Shown: positions 36,340 through 44,333 of the stretch, piece after piece
How positions within the stretch are numbered: position 1 is the first letter of the stretch
How the letters are laid out: every line of letters starts with the position of its first letter
NCBI RefSeq assembly: GCF_004197395.1
Contig: NZ_SELS01000006.1
Location: 217,397 to 281,396, forward strand
From: Paraburkholderia sp. UYCP14C
Lineage (GTDB): Bacteria; Pseudomonadota; Gammaproteobacteria; Burkholderiales; Burkholderiaceae
Direction of reading: 5' to 3'
DNA length: 64,000 nt
Made by a program: the position numbers and the translations under genes
The notes under the pieces: model-generated
Database searches by the model: none
The model's input: the letters and a program-made list of their open reading frames with translations, nothing else
Told to the model about the DNA's origin: nothing

Positions 36340-38148
36340 TCAGTGACCTGAAATCATCGACAGATGTTCGACGACCGGGCCCAATGCAAGCGCGGGTACG
36401 AAGGTGAGCGCCCCGATCAGCAACACGGAGCCGAGCAACAGCACGACGAACAAGGGTCCATGCGTGGGCAGCGTACCCTCGGTGGTCGCGATACGCTTCT
36501 TTTGAGCGAGGGATCCGGCGATCGCCAGCACCGCAACAACCGGAACGAACCGGCCAAGCCACATCGCGATAGCGAGCAGCACGTTATAGAACGGCGTATT
36601 GACAGAGAGTCCAGCAAACGCGCTACCGTTGTTGTTGGTAGCCGACGTAAACGCGTAGAGGATCTGCGAGAACCCGTGTGCACCCGGGTTGCTGATGCCG
36701 GTAGTCCCGAGCGGAGACAGCACGCCGATGGAGGCCCCAACCAGCACGATCATCGGCATGACGAGTACCGCGATCGATACCATCTTCATCTCATAGGACT
36801 CGATCTTCTTGCCGATGTATTCGGGCGTTCTGCCGATCATCAGTCCCGCGATGAATACGCCGAGCAAGGCAAACACGAGCATCCCGTAGAGGCCCGATCC
36901 CACGCCGCCAAACACCACTTCGCCCAGTTGCATCATCAGGAGCGGCACGAAGCCGCCCATTGGCGTCAGCGAGTCGTGCATGTTATTGACCGCGCCGCAC
37001 GATGCGGAAGTGGTGGCAACCGTGAAGATGCCGGAATCGGCAATGCCAAAGCGCGTTTCCTTGCCCTCCATGTTCCCGCCCGGCTGCAGCGCGGACCGGG
37101 TTTGATCGACATGCAACGACGTGAACAATGGATTACCGGACTGTTCAAAGACAATCTCACCCCAGCACGCGACCGCGAACGCGATCGTCATCGCGGCGAG
37201 TACCGCATAACCCTGTCGCTGGTCACCGACCGTTCTGCCGAAAACGATGCATAAGGCCGCGCCGATGCAAAGCATCGCCACCATCTGAACAAAGTTGGCC
37301 AGCGGTGTCGGGTTCTCGTACGGATGCGCGGAATTCGCATTGAAGAACCCGCCCCCATTGGTGCCCAGCATCTTGATCGCCTCCTGCGACGCGAGCGGAC
37401 CCATGGCAATGGTCTGTTTGTCGGCCTTTACGTCCTGCATGACGGGGTTGCCGTTCGCGTCCTTGACAGCATTGCCCTGGGCGTCGGTCTTGGGCACCTG
37501 ATACGTCGTGACCTGAACCGTCGGCACGTCGACATACGACCTGAGGTTCTGGATCGCTCCCTGGCTGATGAACACCAGCGCGATGACGAATGCAATGGGT
37601 ATGAGGACAAACAGCGTGGTGCGCGTCACATCGACCCAGAAATTGCCGATCGTCTTCGCAGTGTGACGGGCAAAACCCCGTATCATCGCGATGGCCACGG
37701 CAATACCCGTCGCTGCGGACAGGAAGTTCTGCACGGTCAGCGCCGCCATCTGGGTCAGGTAGCTGACCGTCGTTTCCGGCGTGTAGTTCTGCCAGTTCGT
37801 ATTGGTCGTGAAGCTCACTGCCGTGTTGAAAGCGGCGTCTGGCGTCATCGGGCCAAAACCCTGCGGGTTGGCGGGCAGCCATTGCTGTAGCCTCAGAAAA
37901 CCATATACGGCGAGCGCGCCCAGTGCATTGAAAATCAGCACGGCGAACGCGTACTCTTTCCACGACATTTCGGCGTCGGGATCGACCCCGGCAAGCCGGT
38001 AAAGAAGCCGTTCGACCGGTTGCCCTAGCTTGCGCACAACGACCGATGAGCCGTCAAGGACGGCGGTCATGTAGCGGCCAAGCGGAATCGCGACCGCGAC
38101 CAGCACCACGATGAACAGCGTCAGGTGGAAAAGGTTATAGGAGTTCAT
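36340..38148 (-). CDS. kdpA: Potassium-transporting ATPase KdpA subunit
   Basis: 602 residues from ATG 38148 ([16 protein letters not shown]); the frame stays open to 38319 but those residues overlap kdpF and the small ORF in other frames. Ten membrane helices with the four selectivity-filter regions: [44 protein letters not shown] and [11 protein letters not shown]. KdpA is the potassium channel-like subunit of KdpFABC. Its ATG overlaps the kdpF stop. Confidence 0.98.
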   Translation of the reverse strand: MNSYNLFHLTLFIVVLVAVAIPLGRYMTAVLDGSSVVVRKLGQPVERLLYRLAGVDPDAEMSWKEYAFAVLIFNALGALAVYGFLRLQQWLPANPQGFGPMTPDAAFNTAVSFTTNTNWQNYTPETTVSYLTQMAALTVQNFLSAATGIAVAIAMIRGFARHTAKTIGNFWVDVTRTTLFVLIPIAFVIALVFISQGAIQNLRSYVDVPTVQVTTYQVPKTDAQGNAVKDANGNPVMQDVKADKQTIAMGPLASQEAIKMLGTNGGGFFNANSAHPYENPTPLANFVQMVAMLCIGAALCIVFGRTVGDQRQGYAVLAAMTIAFAVACWGEIVFEQSGNPLFTSLHVDQTRSALQPGGNMEGKETRFGIADSGIFTVATTSASCGAVNNMHDSLTPMGGFVPLLMMQLGEVVFGGVGSGLYGMLVFALLGVFIAGLMIGRTPEYIGKKIESYEMKMVSIAVLVMPMIVLVGASIGVLSPLGTTGISNPGAHGFSQILYAFTSATNNNGSAFAGLSVNTPFYNVLLAIAMWLGRFVPVVAVLAIAGSLAQKKRIATTEGTLPTHGPLFVVLLLGSVLLIGALTFVPALALGPVVEHLSMISGH

Positions 38149-38240
38149 TCGAGATCCTCCGCACGCAGCAGCGCATACACGAGGTAGACCAGCAGCAGTA
38201 GCGTCGCAGCAGAGGCCAGCCAGATCATCCATGCGTTCAT
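38145..38240 (-). CDS. kdpF: Potassium-transporting ATPase KdpF subunit
   Basis: A 31-residue single-helix peptide (MNAWMIWLASAATLLLLVYL, then [11 protein letters not shown]). It ends in TGA overlapping the kdpA ATG, as kdpF does elsewhere. KdpF is a lipid-like stabiliser of the KdpFABC complex. The start at 38240 overlaps the stop of the preceding micro-ORF by four bases and has a GGAGG just upstream. Confidence 0.92.
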   Translation of the reverse strand: MNAWMIWLASAATLLLLVYLVYALLRAEDLE

Positions 38241-38344
38241 GGCCGGCCTCCTGAGACGCGGCGGTGCAATTTCTCGCAGCCGTGGGCAAGCGCGAGGCAA
38301 AGTGCGCAAAAAATTGCAATGCCGGCGATATAAATCACGTCCAT
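38237..38344 (-). CDS. 35-residue membrane micropeptide at the head of the kdp operon
   Basis: Reads MDVIYIAGIAIFCALCLALA, then HGCEKLHRRVSGGRP. One hydrophobic helix with two Cys in or near it, then a positive tail, giving an N-out or hairpin-free single span. It has a good ribosome site (GGAGGACGAAG before ATG 38344) and its TGA overlaps the kdpF ATG (ATGA), so the chain micropeptide-kdpF-kdpA is translationally coupled. I know no function for it. It could be an accessory subunit like KdpF, or a leader that tunes kdpF translation. Confidence 0.75.
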   Translation of the reverse strand: MDVIYIAGIAIFCALCLALAHGCEKLHRRVSGGRP

Positions 38345-39040
38345 CTTCGTCCTCCGTAGCTGACCCAGCACAGCCAGAACGCAGCGAGAGTTGCCAATCA
38401 AAAGCTAGGCGATGCGAAGTAAAAATTGTGCAAATTTGGAAGGATTACCCAGTTCTGGACCTGGATCCGGAAACCCGGCCGGTTGGGAACTGCCGAAGGC
38501 ACGAATAAATGAACCTTTTAACGAATAATGGGCAGACGCCACCGCACGTACCCAATCGAAGCGCTCAGCAATCGACACCGCTTATCGTTTTGCGGTGAAC
38601 CGTGTCGTTTGATGCTAGGTCGCCCGTACTGGCTGCCATTGACCAAGGTCAATCCCGCACCATTGCGAGTGGGCCTGTGACTCCCGACGCCGGACAACCC
38701 GTTCTGTACTCGCTGCGCCGACCCGTGGCGGAACGTGCTCAAGGAGCGAACAGAAATGAGCGTGACCATTCGACGGCGCATGTCGTGAGATGGGTCACGT
38801 GCTCGACGCGGCTAAGCTGATACCGGAACCAACTGTTGCTCTGCTCGACGCCGACAACGTCGGCAACCCGCCGCATTGCTGAAGTAGATCCCAGTCCGAT
38901 CCAATGTCGGTTTTGGCCAACGACTTGCCGGCCGATACGCCGCGCGAATGGCCGTTCCAGTTTTCAACCGGCCATAGGCCTCGCGTTGGGTCAAAAGGCA
39001 GTTGTGGGTCGGCACGGGTCCGACGCGGCGGGCAGTGCCC
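38345..39040. other. Upstream region of the kdp operon
   Basis: 696 bases without a convincing gene. An AT-rich stretch at 38416-38440 (minus strand: TCCAAATTTGCACAATTTTT) lies about 80 bases before the first kdp ATG and resembles the T-rich KdpE target of E. coli; this is a guess by position and composition. A palindromic FNR/Crp-type box at 38639 is listed separately. Confidence 0.4.
38638..38653. promoter_or_regulatory. Palindromic FNR/Crp-type box
   Basis: ATTGACCAAGGTCAAT is a perfect 16-bp palindrome of the form TTGAC-N4-GTCAA, close to the FNR/Anr consensus TTGAT-N4-ATCAA. Similar boxes occur at 42644 and 44068. No gene start is close, so the target here is unclear; the nearest downstream start on the minus strand is the kdp leader about 300 bases away. 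Confidence 0.4.
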
Positions 39041-40090
39041 GGCCGATTCTGTTGAAAAAGTCGCTGCAGAGGCGAAATGTTGGGTATCCTGGGAAACATC
39101 AAGCGATGGGAGCGAATCGTCATGATGGGTCGACTGGATAGCGGACAGGACAAGCTCTTCTACTCTTTCAACCTCGACAACCACGTCCCGCAATCGCACC
39201 TGTTGAGAGGCATCGATCGCTTCCTTGACCTTCGGGATCTGCGCCAGCACCTCGCACCGTTCTACAGCTCGATGGGTCGGCCATCGATCGACCCCGAGCT
39301 CATGATCCGCATGCTGATTGTGGGTTACTGCTTCGGCGTCCGGTCCGAGCGACGGCTATGTGAAGAGGTACATCTGAACCTGGCCTACCGGTGGTTCTGC
39401 AGGCTAGGTCTTGAGGACGCCGTGCCGGAACACTCAACGTTCTCAAGGAACCGTCACGGTCGCTTTCGCGATAGCGACCTGTTGCGACACGTATTCGAAT
39501 CGGTGCTGAGTCGTTGCATGGCTGAGGGCCTCGTCAAGGGCGAGGGTTTCGCCATCGACGCAAGCATCATCAAGGCCGACGCGAGTCCCGCCAACGGAGT
39601 GCCGGGAACAGAGCCCATCGACTGGGAAGTTGCAGCCGGACAGAGCCGCGCCGTGCGGGAATATCTTGAGGCACTGGAGCAAACCAATCCAGTGGATACA
39701 GATCCGTCTGAAGCAGCCCAGTCTTCACCCCCTCCGAAGAAGATATCGCTGACAGATCCTGCTGCACGGTGGACGGCTGCTCCGGGTGGTCCGGCGTTCT
39801 TTGCCTACTCGACGAATTATCTGATTGATCTGCAGGCAGGGATCATTATGGATGTTGAGGCGACGCCTGCGAACCGGTCACAGGAGGTCGAATCAACCAT
39901 ACAAACAGTCTCGCCGGCAACGAAAGACGGTGGAAATGCTCTTCGCCCACCTCAAGCGCATCCTCAAACTCGATCGCTTGCGACTGCGTGGTCCGAGCGA
40001 AGCTGGCGCCTCGGTTATCTCAGCAACTCGAAACGTACCGCCAAAGCCCACGCGCCTTACCAAAACACGACTTTTTCAACAGAATCGGCC
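39041..40090 (+). mobile_element. Internally deleted IS1182-like insertion sequence
   Basis: The terminal inverted repeats 39041-39063 (GGCCGATTCTGTTGAAAAAG plus TCG) and 40068-40090 match perfectly over 23 bases. Between them lies a transposase with a large internal deletion. The element is 1050 bases, against about 1.6 kb for complete relatives. No clear target duplication was seen: the left flank reads GTGCCC and the right ACTTTG. The right end cuts into a truncated integrase gene. The ends resemble those of a small element at 54969-55127. Confidence 0.88.
39122..40066 (+). pseudogene. IS1182-family transposase, internal deletion and frameshift
   Basis: Starts at ATG 39122 (MMGRLDSGQDKLFYSF). 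The N-terminal part has PSIDPELMIRMLIVGYCFG and FAIDASIIKADAS, typical of DUF772/IS1182 transposases, up to EVESTI near 39900. The next recognisable part, QSRRQRKTVEMLFAHLKRIL with LDRLRLRGPSEA, is in another frame right behind it. About 130 codons of the catalytic core, including part of the DDE region, are therefore missing. It cannot be active in cis but could be moved in trans through its intact ends. Confidence 0.88.
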
Positions 40091-40549
40091 ACTTTGGGAC
40101 ATTCGCCGACGACCATGGATAGACTCTCGAATGTCTCCTACGCTCGCGAAACAGACCTTGAAGATCAGCACGCTCCAGGTGCGACACGTAGCGTCGAAAA
40201 GGCGTTGTAGCGTTGCTGGCGCGGCAGCAAATACTCCGCGGTCACGCAAGTAGTCTATCAACAGTTCTAACGCGTGCAGTTCACGGCGTCGCGTCTCGAA
40301 GCATCGCGATCGATGTCGCGAACGAAAGCGCTGATACCGTGCAATGTCGTCGTCCATCAAGGCGTGGAAGGAAATGCGACGATCCTCGCACCAGCGTTCA
40401 AATGCAAGTGCGTGCTGCGCCAGTTGGCATACGTAGCTGAATGCGTATTGTTGCTTGATCAGCGAGTCAACGAACTCTACAAGCGGTTCTGCAGTTGCGC
40501 TTCGGACAGCAGGGACCAGCGCGTCCGCGTTCTCATAAGAATGTTCCAC
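40091..40549 (-). pseudogene. Truncated tyrosine recombinase (N-terminal core-binding part only)
   Basis: Begins at GTG 40549 behind AAGGAG. About 110 residues (VEFVDSLIKQQYAFSYVCQL, ALAFERWCEDRRISFHALMD, RRRELHALELLIDYLRDRG) resemble the N-terminus of IS-associated or integron-like phage integrases. After about 40200 the similarity jumps to another frame (YVSHLER), and the gene ends at the IS right end at 40090; no catalytic domain is left. It was probably cut by the IS insertion and a following deletion. Confidence 0.65.
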
Positions 40550-40952
40550 GAGATTCTCCTTTCAGGCAAGTGCTTACAAGGGAGAATGCCAATGTCTAGC
40601 GACCATGTCGCAAATCCACTATGGTCTGACGCTTCCACCAATCACGGGACATAGTTCAGCGCGGGACATAGCCGAGCCTATTGCCTGCAGGCGATAGGCT
40701 CGAAAGTACGGTGCGATGCCTCGGAATCGAGGTAGATGACGCGCTCGAGATGGCCGAGCAGACTGAAGTCTGATGGAACCAAAGCCGGCGAGCGGACGCT
40801 TGCGGCCATGAAGTGTTATCCGCCTGCATCGTCGGTCGGAAATTCGGCCTCTTCTCTGCCCAGACAACGGGCCTTCGATTTACTCGATTGCAACCGTTCG
40901 CAAATCGACGGAGCCGTGCGTTACAGCGCAGCCCCGGGGGATCGGGTGCCCA
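40550..40952. other. Gene-poor remnant region with a strong hairpin
   Basis: 403 bases with no recognised gene. CGAGCCTAT (40673-40681) and ATAGGCTCG (40694-40702) form a perfect stem whose loop contains the palindrome GCCTGCAGGC. The nearby repeat GGGACATAG (twice, 40647-40670) looks like an insertion-sequence end. The stretch is likely scar sequence from transposition. Confidence 0.4.
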
Positions 40953-41288
40953 CTACTTCAGCGTGTGCAGGTACTGCTGGACGGCATCAACCTCAGCTTT
41001 ACTGGGCGCGACACCATTGTCGGTATTGAAACTGGCGCCTGACCAGTGTGGCATAGGGGATTTGAGCGGTTTTCCCTGATCGTCGATGCCATTTAGCACC
41101 GCCCTTTCAAAGAGTTTTGTCTTCCATTCACTCGCATCGCCAACGAGCTTCGGTCCCGTGTCGCCCTTGCCGTTTTCGCCATGACAACGGGCGCAATTTT
41201 CTTGGTAGAGGGCTTTCCCGTCTGGTGGCGCAGCCACGACCGAGGCGCATAACCACAGCATTGTGGCTGCGATAAACGTACGCTTCAT
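40953..41288 (-). CDS. Small secreted c-type cytochrome
   Basis: 111 residues from ATG 41288 (MKRTFIAATMLWLCASVVAA, a signal peptide cleaved near AA-PP). A single haem site C32-A-R-C35-H36 and the likely axial Met79 in KSPMPHWSG define a class I cytochrome c. The frame is open to 41609, but the upstream residues are not cytochrome-like. It is a periplasmic electron carrier; its partner is unknown. The other genes on this strand up to 44.0 kb lie upstream, with FNR-type boxes in between, so use under low oxygen is a reasonable inference. Confidence 0.93.
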   Translation of the reverse strand: MKRTFIAATMLWLCASVVAAPPDGKALYQENCARCHGENGKGDTGPKLVGDASEWKTKLFERAVLNGIDDQGKPLKSPMPHWSGASFNTDNGVAPSKAEVDAVQQYLHTLK

Positions 41289-41639
41289 GACAAGCTCCCG
41301 GGTAAGCCTAGATCGGATTCGTCTACGCCGAGCTATGGTCGGCAACGTCAACTTCATCGAGCACGGTATTCTAAAAATACTCAAACACCCTCTTTCCCCG
41401 CGATCAGGTTCGGTGGCAGTGTGTGCCATGCGTCTAGTCTGTGCACGAGGGATTTCTTGCAGCTCGCGGGCGTCACGCAATTTCGCCACCGTTGCCGGAA
41501 GCAAAATGATCTCCCGTGATGACCTCGGCCGCGCTATGAAAAATCCACAGTAATTGAACGTTACAGTCTCGATACAATCCGAACTTGCTGCGTAACGGAA
41601 ATGCCGCACAAAAGCGGCATGCCTGCCGACAATGCTTGT
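41289..41639. other. Intergenic region upstream of the cytochrome gene
   Basis: 351 bases. It should contain the cytochrome promoter; no palindromic FNR-type box and no gene were recognised. A short A/T patch at 41367-41385 (GGTATTCTAAAAATACTC) contains the inverted arms GTATT/AATAC, which might be an operator. Confidence 0.35.
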
Positions 41640-42080
41640 TCACTTGAGACTGGGCGGCAGCGTTCCGAGCTGATGGAAGACGCTTAGCCAGTCCTCCAGA
41701 TGCCAGGTTTTCGCTATACGTTCGCCGCGGAACTCGTGAAAAGAGTGAATCGCAAACTCGATTGGCTTGGATGTCGCTGCGATGCCCATCAGAGACCCAG
41801 ACTGCGTTCCTCTGACCTTTGCCCGCACGCCAACCATGTTTCCGTGGATCAAGAGATCCAAGATCTGAATATCCATGTCCGGCAACGCAGAAGCTAAGTC
41901 ACCAAATACTGGAATCATCTGCTCTGGCCCCGCGGCCGGCCCGAAAGACGCAGGCACGTATTGCCAGTCGGGCGTAACAACCGTCCGCAGAAGCGCAACG
42001 TCTTTTTGAGCGTGCGCGTGGTAAAAGCGGCCAATGATCCGCTGCGCAAGATCGCGGGTTACTTCGTTCGCTTGGACCAT
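41640..42080 (-). CDS. SnoaL-like ester cyclase / NTF2-fold protein
   Basis: 146 residues from ATG 42080 (MVQANEVTRDLAQRII). The NTF2-like cone fold is suggested by RFYHAHAQKDVALLRTVVTPDWQY, FGDLASALPDMDIQILDLLIHGNMVGVRAKVRGTQ and KTWHLEDWLSVFHQLG, the pattern of SnoaL-type predicted ester cyclases. These small proteins are often unassigned and may act on cyclic esters or as carriers. It lies four bases after the end of the next membrane-protein frame and is probably cotranscribed with it. Confidence 0.85.
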   Translation of the reverse strand: MVQANEVTRDLAQRIIGRFYHAHAQKDVALLRTVVTPDWQYVPASFGPAAGPEQMIPVFGDLASALPDMDIQILDLLIHGNMVGVRAKVRGTQSGSLMGIAATSKPIEFAIHSFHEFRGERIAKTWHLEDWLSVFHQLGTLPPSLK

Positions 42081-42084
42081 GGCA

Positions 42085-42465
42085 TCACCTCTCACCGACA
42101 GAAGACGACATGCCCGGTCTAGAGGGCGTGCTGAAGGCAAAATCGAAGACGAGGATGCCAATGGAACAGCCCACCCCTTCCAGGACATTCGAAATTCGAT
42201 GATCGAGATCGTGATGTCGCTCCAGCCAGGCTCCCAGGAGGAAAGCGACTTCGACGGTGATCTGGAGTGCGACGAACACGACCATGAGTAGATACTCATA
42301 GCCCATAAACTTGTGGTTTGAGAAATTCGGCCCGTAGTCGAAAATCCACCTGCGGACGCGATGAGTTTCGTAGACGAATAGAAGAAACGGGAACAGATAA
42401 CTGGCAACGTAGGTGGGTATCGTTGCGTACCGCGGTCCCAGACGAAAGTGGTGCATGGCTTGCAT
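42085..42465 (-). CDS. Small membrane protein, unknown function
   Basis: 126 residues (start ATG 42465, or 42456). Three hydrophobic segments: IPTYVASYLFPFLLFVYE, YEYLLMVVFVALQITVEVAF and IGILVFDFAF. Charged residues, including several His, lie between. I do not recognise the family. It precedes the SnoaL-like gene by four bases. An FNR-type box (42644-42657) sits about 180 bases upstream. Confidence 0.7.
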   Translation of the reverse strand: MQAMHHFRLGPRYATIPTYVASYLFPFLLFVYETHRVRRWIFDYGPNFSNHKFMGYEYLLMVVFVALQITVEVAFLLGAWLERHHDLDHRISNVLEGVGCSIGILVFDFAFSTPSRPGMSSSVGER

Positions 42466-42643
42466 AGCGCCTCCCTTCTCGGCGGCAAGCGTCCCTCACA
42501 TCCTGTCACACCCGGAACGATCTGGCGGGCGGTCACACATTCCATGAATGTCGCTCGCAGAATGCGCTCCAGCCGCGCTGAACTGACGCTGACCGGATGA
42601 ATGGCACTTACCTTTAGCATGCACGTGCGACAACGCTGTCGCA

Positions 42644-42657
42644 TTGACGCGGATCAA
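42644..42657 (-). promoter_or_regulatory. FNR/Anr-type box upstream of the membrane-protein/SnoaL pair
   Basis: TTGACGCGGATCAA fits TTGAT-N4-ATCAA with a single change. It is about 180 bases before ATG 42465. Two other boxes of the same design lie at 38639 and 44068, which makes chance less likely. Confidence 0.45.
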
Positions 42658-42772
42658 AATTGCGTTTCCTAAGGTTCGCAATTCGAAGCGGTCACGTCAG
42701 CAATCACGGGCGAGCGTCGGCGATAGCCGACTTATTGTCGGCGGGTGGCAGTACCGAGCGACTGCTCGACTC

Positions 42773-42851
42773 GGCGGATTCAACCGGTCGATGCAACACT
42801 CCCGCCGCTCATCCGGCGTTCATTGTGTTGCATCGACCGGTTGAATCCGCC
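42773..42851. repeat. 27-bp perfect inverted repeat, probably a transposon scar
   Basis: The arm 42773-42799 (begins GGCGGATTCAACCGGTCGAT) is matched without mismatch by 42825-42851, with 25 bases between. Paired outward-facing ends without a transposase suggest two fused insertion-sequence ends (a solo scar or MITE). The end sequence reminds me of IS30-type ends, but I cannot confirm this. It could also work as a very stable terminator. Confidence 0.8.
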
Positions 42852-43009
42852 CCAGATAGCTGACCTTCGCACAAACGTAGCGATCTCTCCTCATCCTCGC
42901 AGGCGCTCGGTCGAAATTCAGAAGACCCGAACTCACAGATGCAATGTCAGTCAGTGCGGCGATCATGCCGTTCACCTGTTAAGCGAGAGCACGAACCGGA
43001 CGTGTGCCT

Positions 43010-43435
43010 CTATTTACCTTGAAGGAGATCCATGAATGGCGGAAAGGTAAGCAGGACAGCGAGAGCCAGCAATACGAATGAGGCCGGAATGATGCGGCCG
43101 AGTTGCACTGTCCTGTCACCCCAGCGACGCGACAACCCGTACCATGTGAGCAGCCAGATTACGATTGCGGTCGTCGTCACGCCAGAGAGCGCGCCGGTTG
43201 GCTTGTAGAACGTGAACAGGCGCGAAATCGCAGGCGAAGCATCGCCTGCCAGCGCGAACAGTCCAACCAGGAAACAGCCGATACCCGCAGCAAGAATCGC
43301 TGCGGCCGCCGGACCGTTGACGAGAGTGCCGGTAGCACCCTTGGTTTGAGGGGCCGTCGTGGACGGATATGACTCGCGCTGCTGAGCCGCGTCGGCGCTC
43401 CGCTGTGCGGCGTTCCGGATGTCGGGGGTGTTCAT
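43010..43435 (-). CDS. Membrane protein of a two-gene FNR-linked operon
   Basis: 141 residues: about 40 polar residues at the N-terminus (QRSADAAQQRESYPS), then three hydrophobic helices (AAAAILAAGIGCFLVGLFAL, GVTTTAIVIWLLTWYGL, IIPASFVLLALAVLLTF). Family not recognised. Start ATG 43435 is two bases from the stop of the upstream membrane gene, so the two are cotranscribed and probably form one complex. Confidence 0.8.
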   Translation of the reverse strand: MNTPDIRNAAQRSADAAQQRESYPSTTAPQTKGATGTLVNGPAAAAILAAGIGCFLVGLFALAGDASPAISRLFTFYKPTGALSGVTTTAIVIWLLTWYGLSRRWGDRTVQLGRIIPASFVLLALAVLLTFPPFMDLLQGK

Positions 43436-43437
43436 CG

Positions 43438-44004
43438 CTATTCTCCGTTCATGATGTGGATGGTTGCGCCACCGCGAACCGGTGCGTACTTGTTCAGGAA
43501 GGCGCCGAACGCCCCGGCAACGCCGGTCGCGATGAAAGCCACGAGAACGAAGGCCAGCACGGCGCCTCGTATCTGACGCATCCCGCTAATGGCGGGCCCG
43601 TACTTCGAGAACACATAGGCGACCATGGTCATGGCGATCGGTGCGAGCCATGCGACATGCTCTTTCCACTCCATGCCCAGGCTGTGCCAGCCGGACGTGT
43701 TGCGGCTCGACAGCAACAGTTGCCGAGGGTAGTCCGCCAGATCTGTCACGCCGGCTGGTGCGACGGCCCGATACCACGGATAAACCACATATGCACCGGA
43801 GAGCACCGCGGCCCATGCGAAGACCACCATGACAGAGAGATAGAGCACGAGCAATCTGTGCTCCCTTGCAGTCGGCTGCGTCGGTGCTCCTGGCGCGGAC
43901 ATCCTGTACAACTCGGCAACCGCCCCCGAGAACGCCAGCATGAACAGCGCGCCGAACCCCATACCGTGCAACACCGTCATTAAGTCGCGCAGGGAAATTT
44001 CCAT
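43438..44004 (-). CDS. Membrane protein, possible haem-associated subunit
   Basis: 188 residues from ATG 44004, preceded by GGAG. Four to five membrane helices: TVLHGMGFGALFMLAFSG, LLVLYLSVMVVFAWAAVLSG, HVAWLAPIAMTMVAYVFS and AVLAFVLVAFIATGVAGAFG. His residues sit in or near the helices (LHGMGFG, GWHSLGMEWKEHVAW), as in some cytochrome-like proteins; haem binding is only a guess. A palindromic FNR-type box lies 64 bases upstream. Function is unknown, but a role in respiration at low oxygen fits the context. Confidence 0.82.
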   Translation of the reverse strand: MEISLRDLMTVLHGMGFGALFMLAFSGAVAELYRMSAPGAPTQPTAREHRLLVLYLSVMVVFAWAAVLSGAYVVYPWYRAVAPAGVTDLADYPRQLLLSSRNTSGWHSLGMEWKEHVAWLAPIAMTMVAYVFSKYGPAISGMRQIRGAVLAFVLVAFIATGVAGAFGAFLNKYAPVRGGATIHIMNGE

Positions 44005-44067
44005 GGCAGGTCTCCATATCGACATGGTTTTGCTCGCAATAGCGTGGCACCGTTCCTGAGTGCAACA

Positions 44068-44081
44068 TTGACGTAAGTCAA
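44068..44081 (-). promoter_or_regulatory. Perfect palindromic FNR/Anr-type box upstream of the membrane-protein operon
   Basis: TTGACGTAAGTCAA (TTGAC-N4-GTCAA), centred about 70 bases upstream of ATG 44004, a spacing suited to a class II activator site with a start roughly 30 bases before the gene. The rest of 44005-44333 is the divergent promoter region shared with chrA; no other element was recognised. Confidence 0.55.
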
Positions 44082-44333
44082 GGGGGGTACAATCACTCGC
44101 CCCGCGAACCCTCCTCAACCGGAGACCGCTCCTTCAACGCGGAAAAGAAGGTGTGACTAGAACCCGAGCGGGAATGCTCCGGCCGAAGCGTCCATCACGC
44201 CCGTCGCATTGCCCCGAGTGGAGCGAGCGTTGACCTCCGGCATAAGGTCGGTGCTCTATTCGGAAAATTGTTCGTGCCCGGTAGCCCGGCGCGGCCTCAG
44301 CTGCTGATCTTCTCGATTTGAACGTCGGAACTT

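Larger units (their letters stand above)
42466..43009. other. Intergenic region with an FNR-type box and a long inverted repeat
   Basis: 544 bases without a recognised gene. It contains the box at 42644 and the 27-bp perfect inverted repeat at 42773-42851, both listed separately. Direction of transcription on both sides is minus, so the promoter of the membrane-protein/SnoaL pair should be in the left part. Confidence 0.45.
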
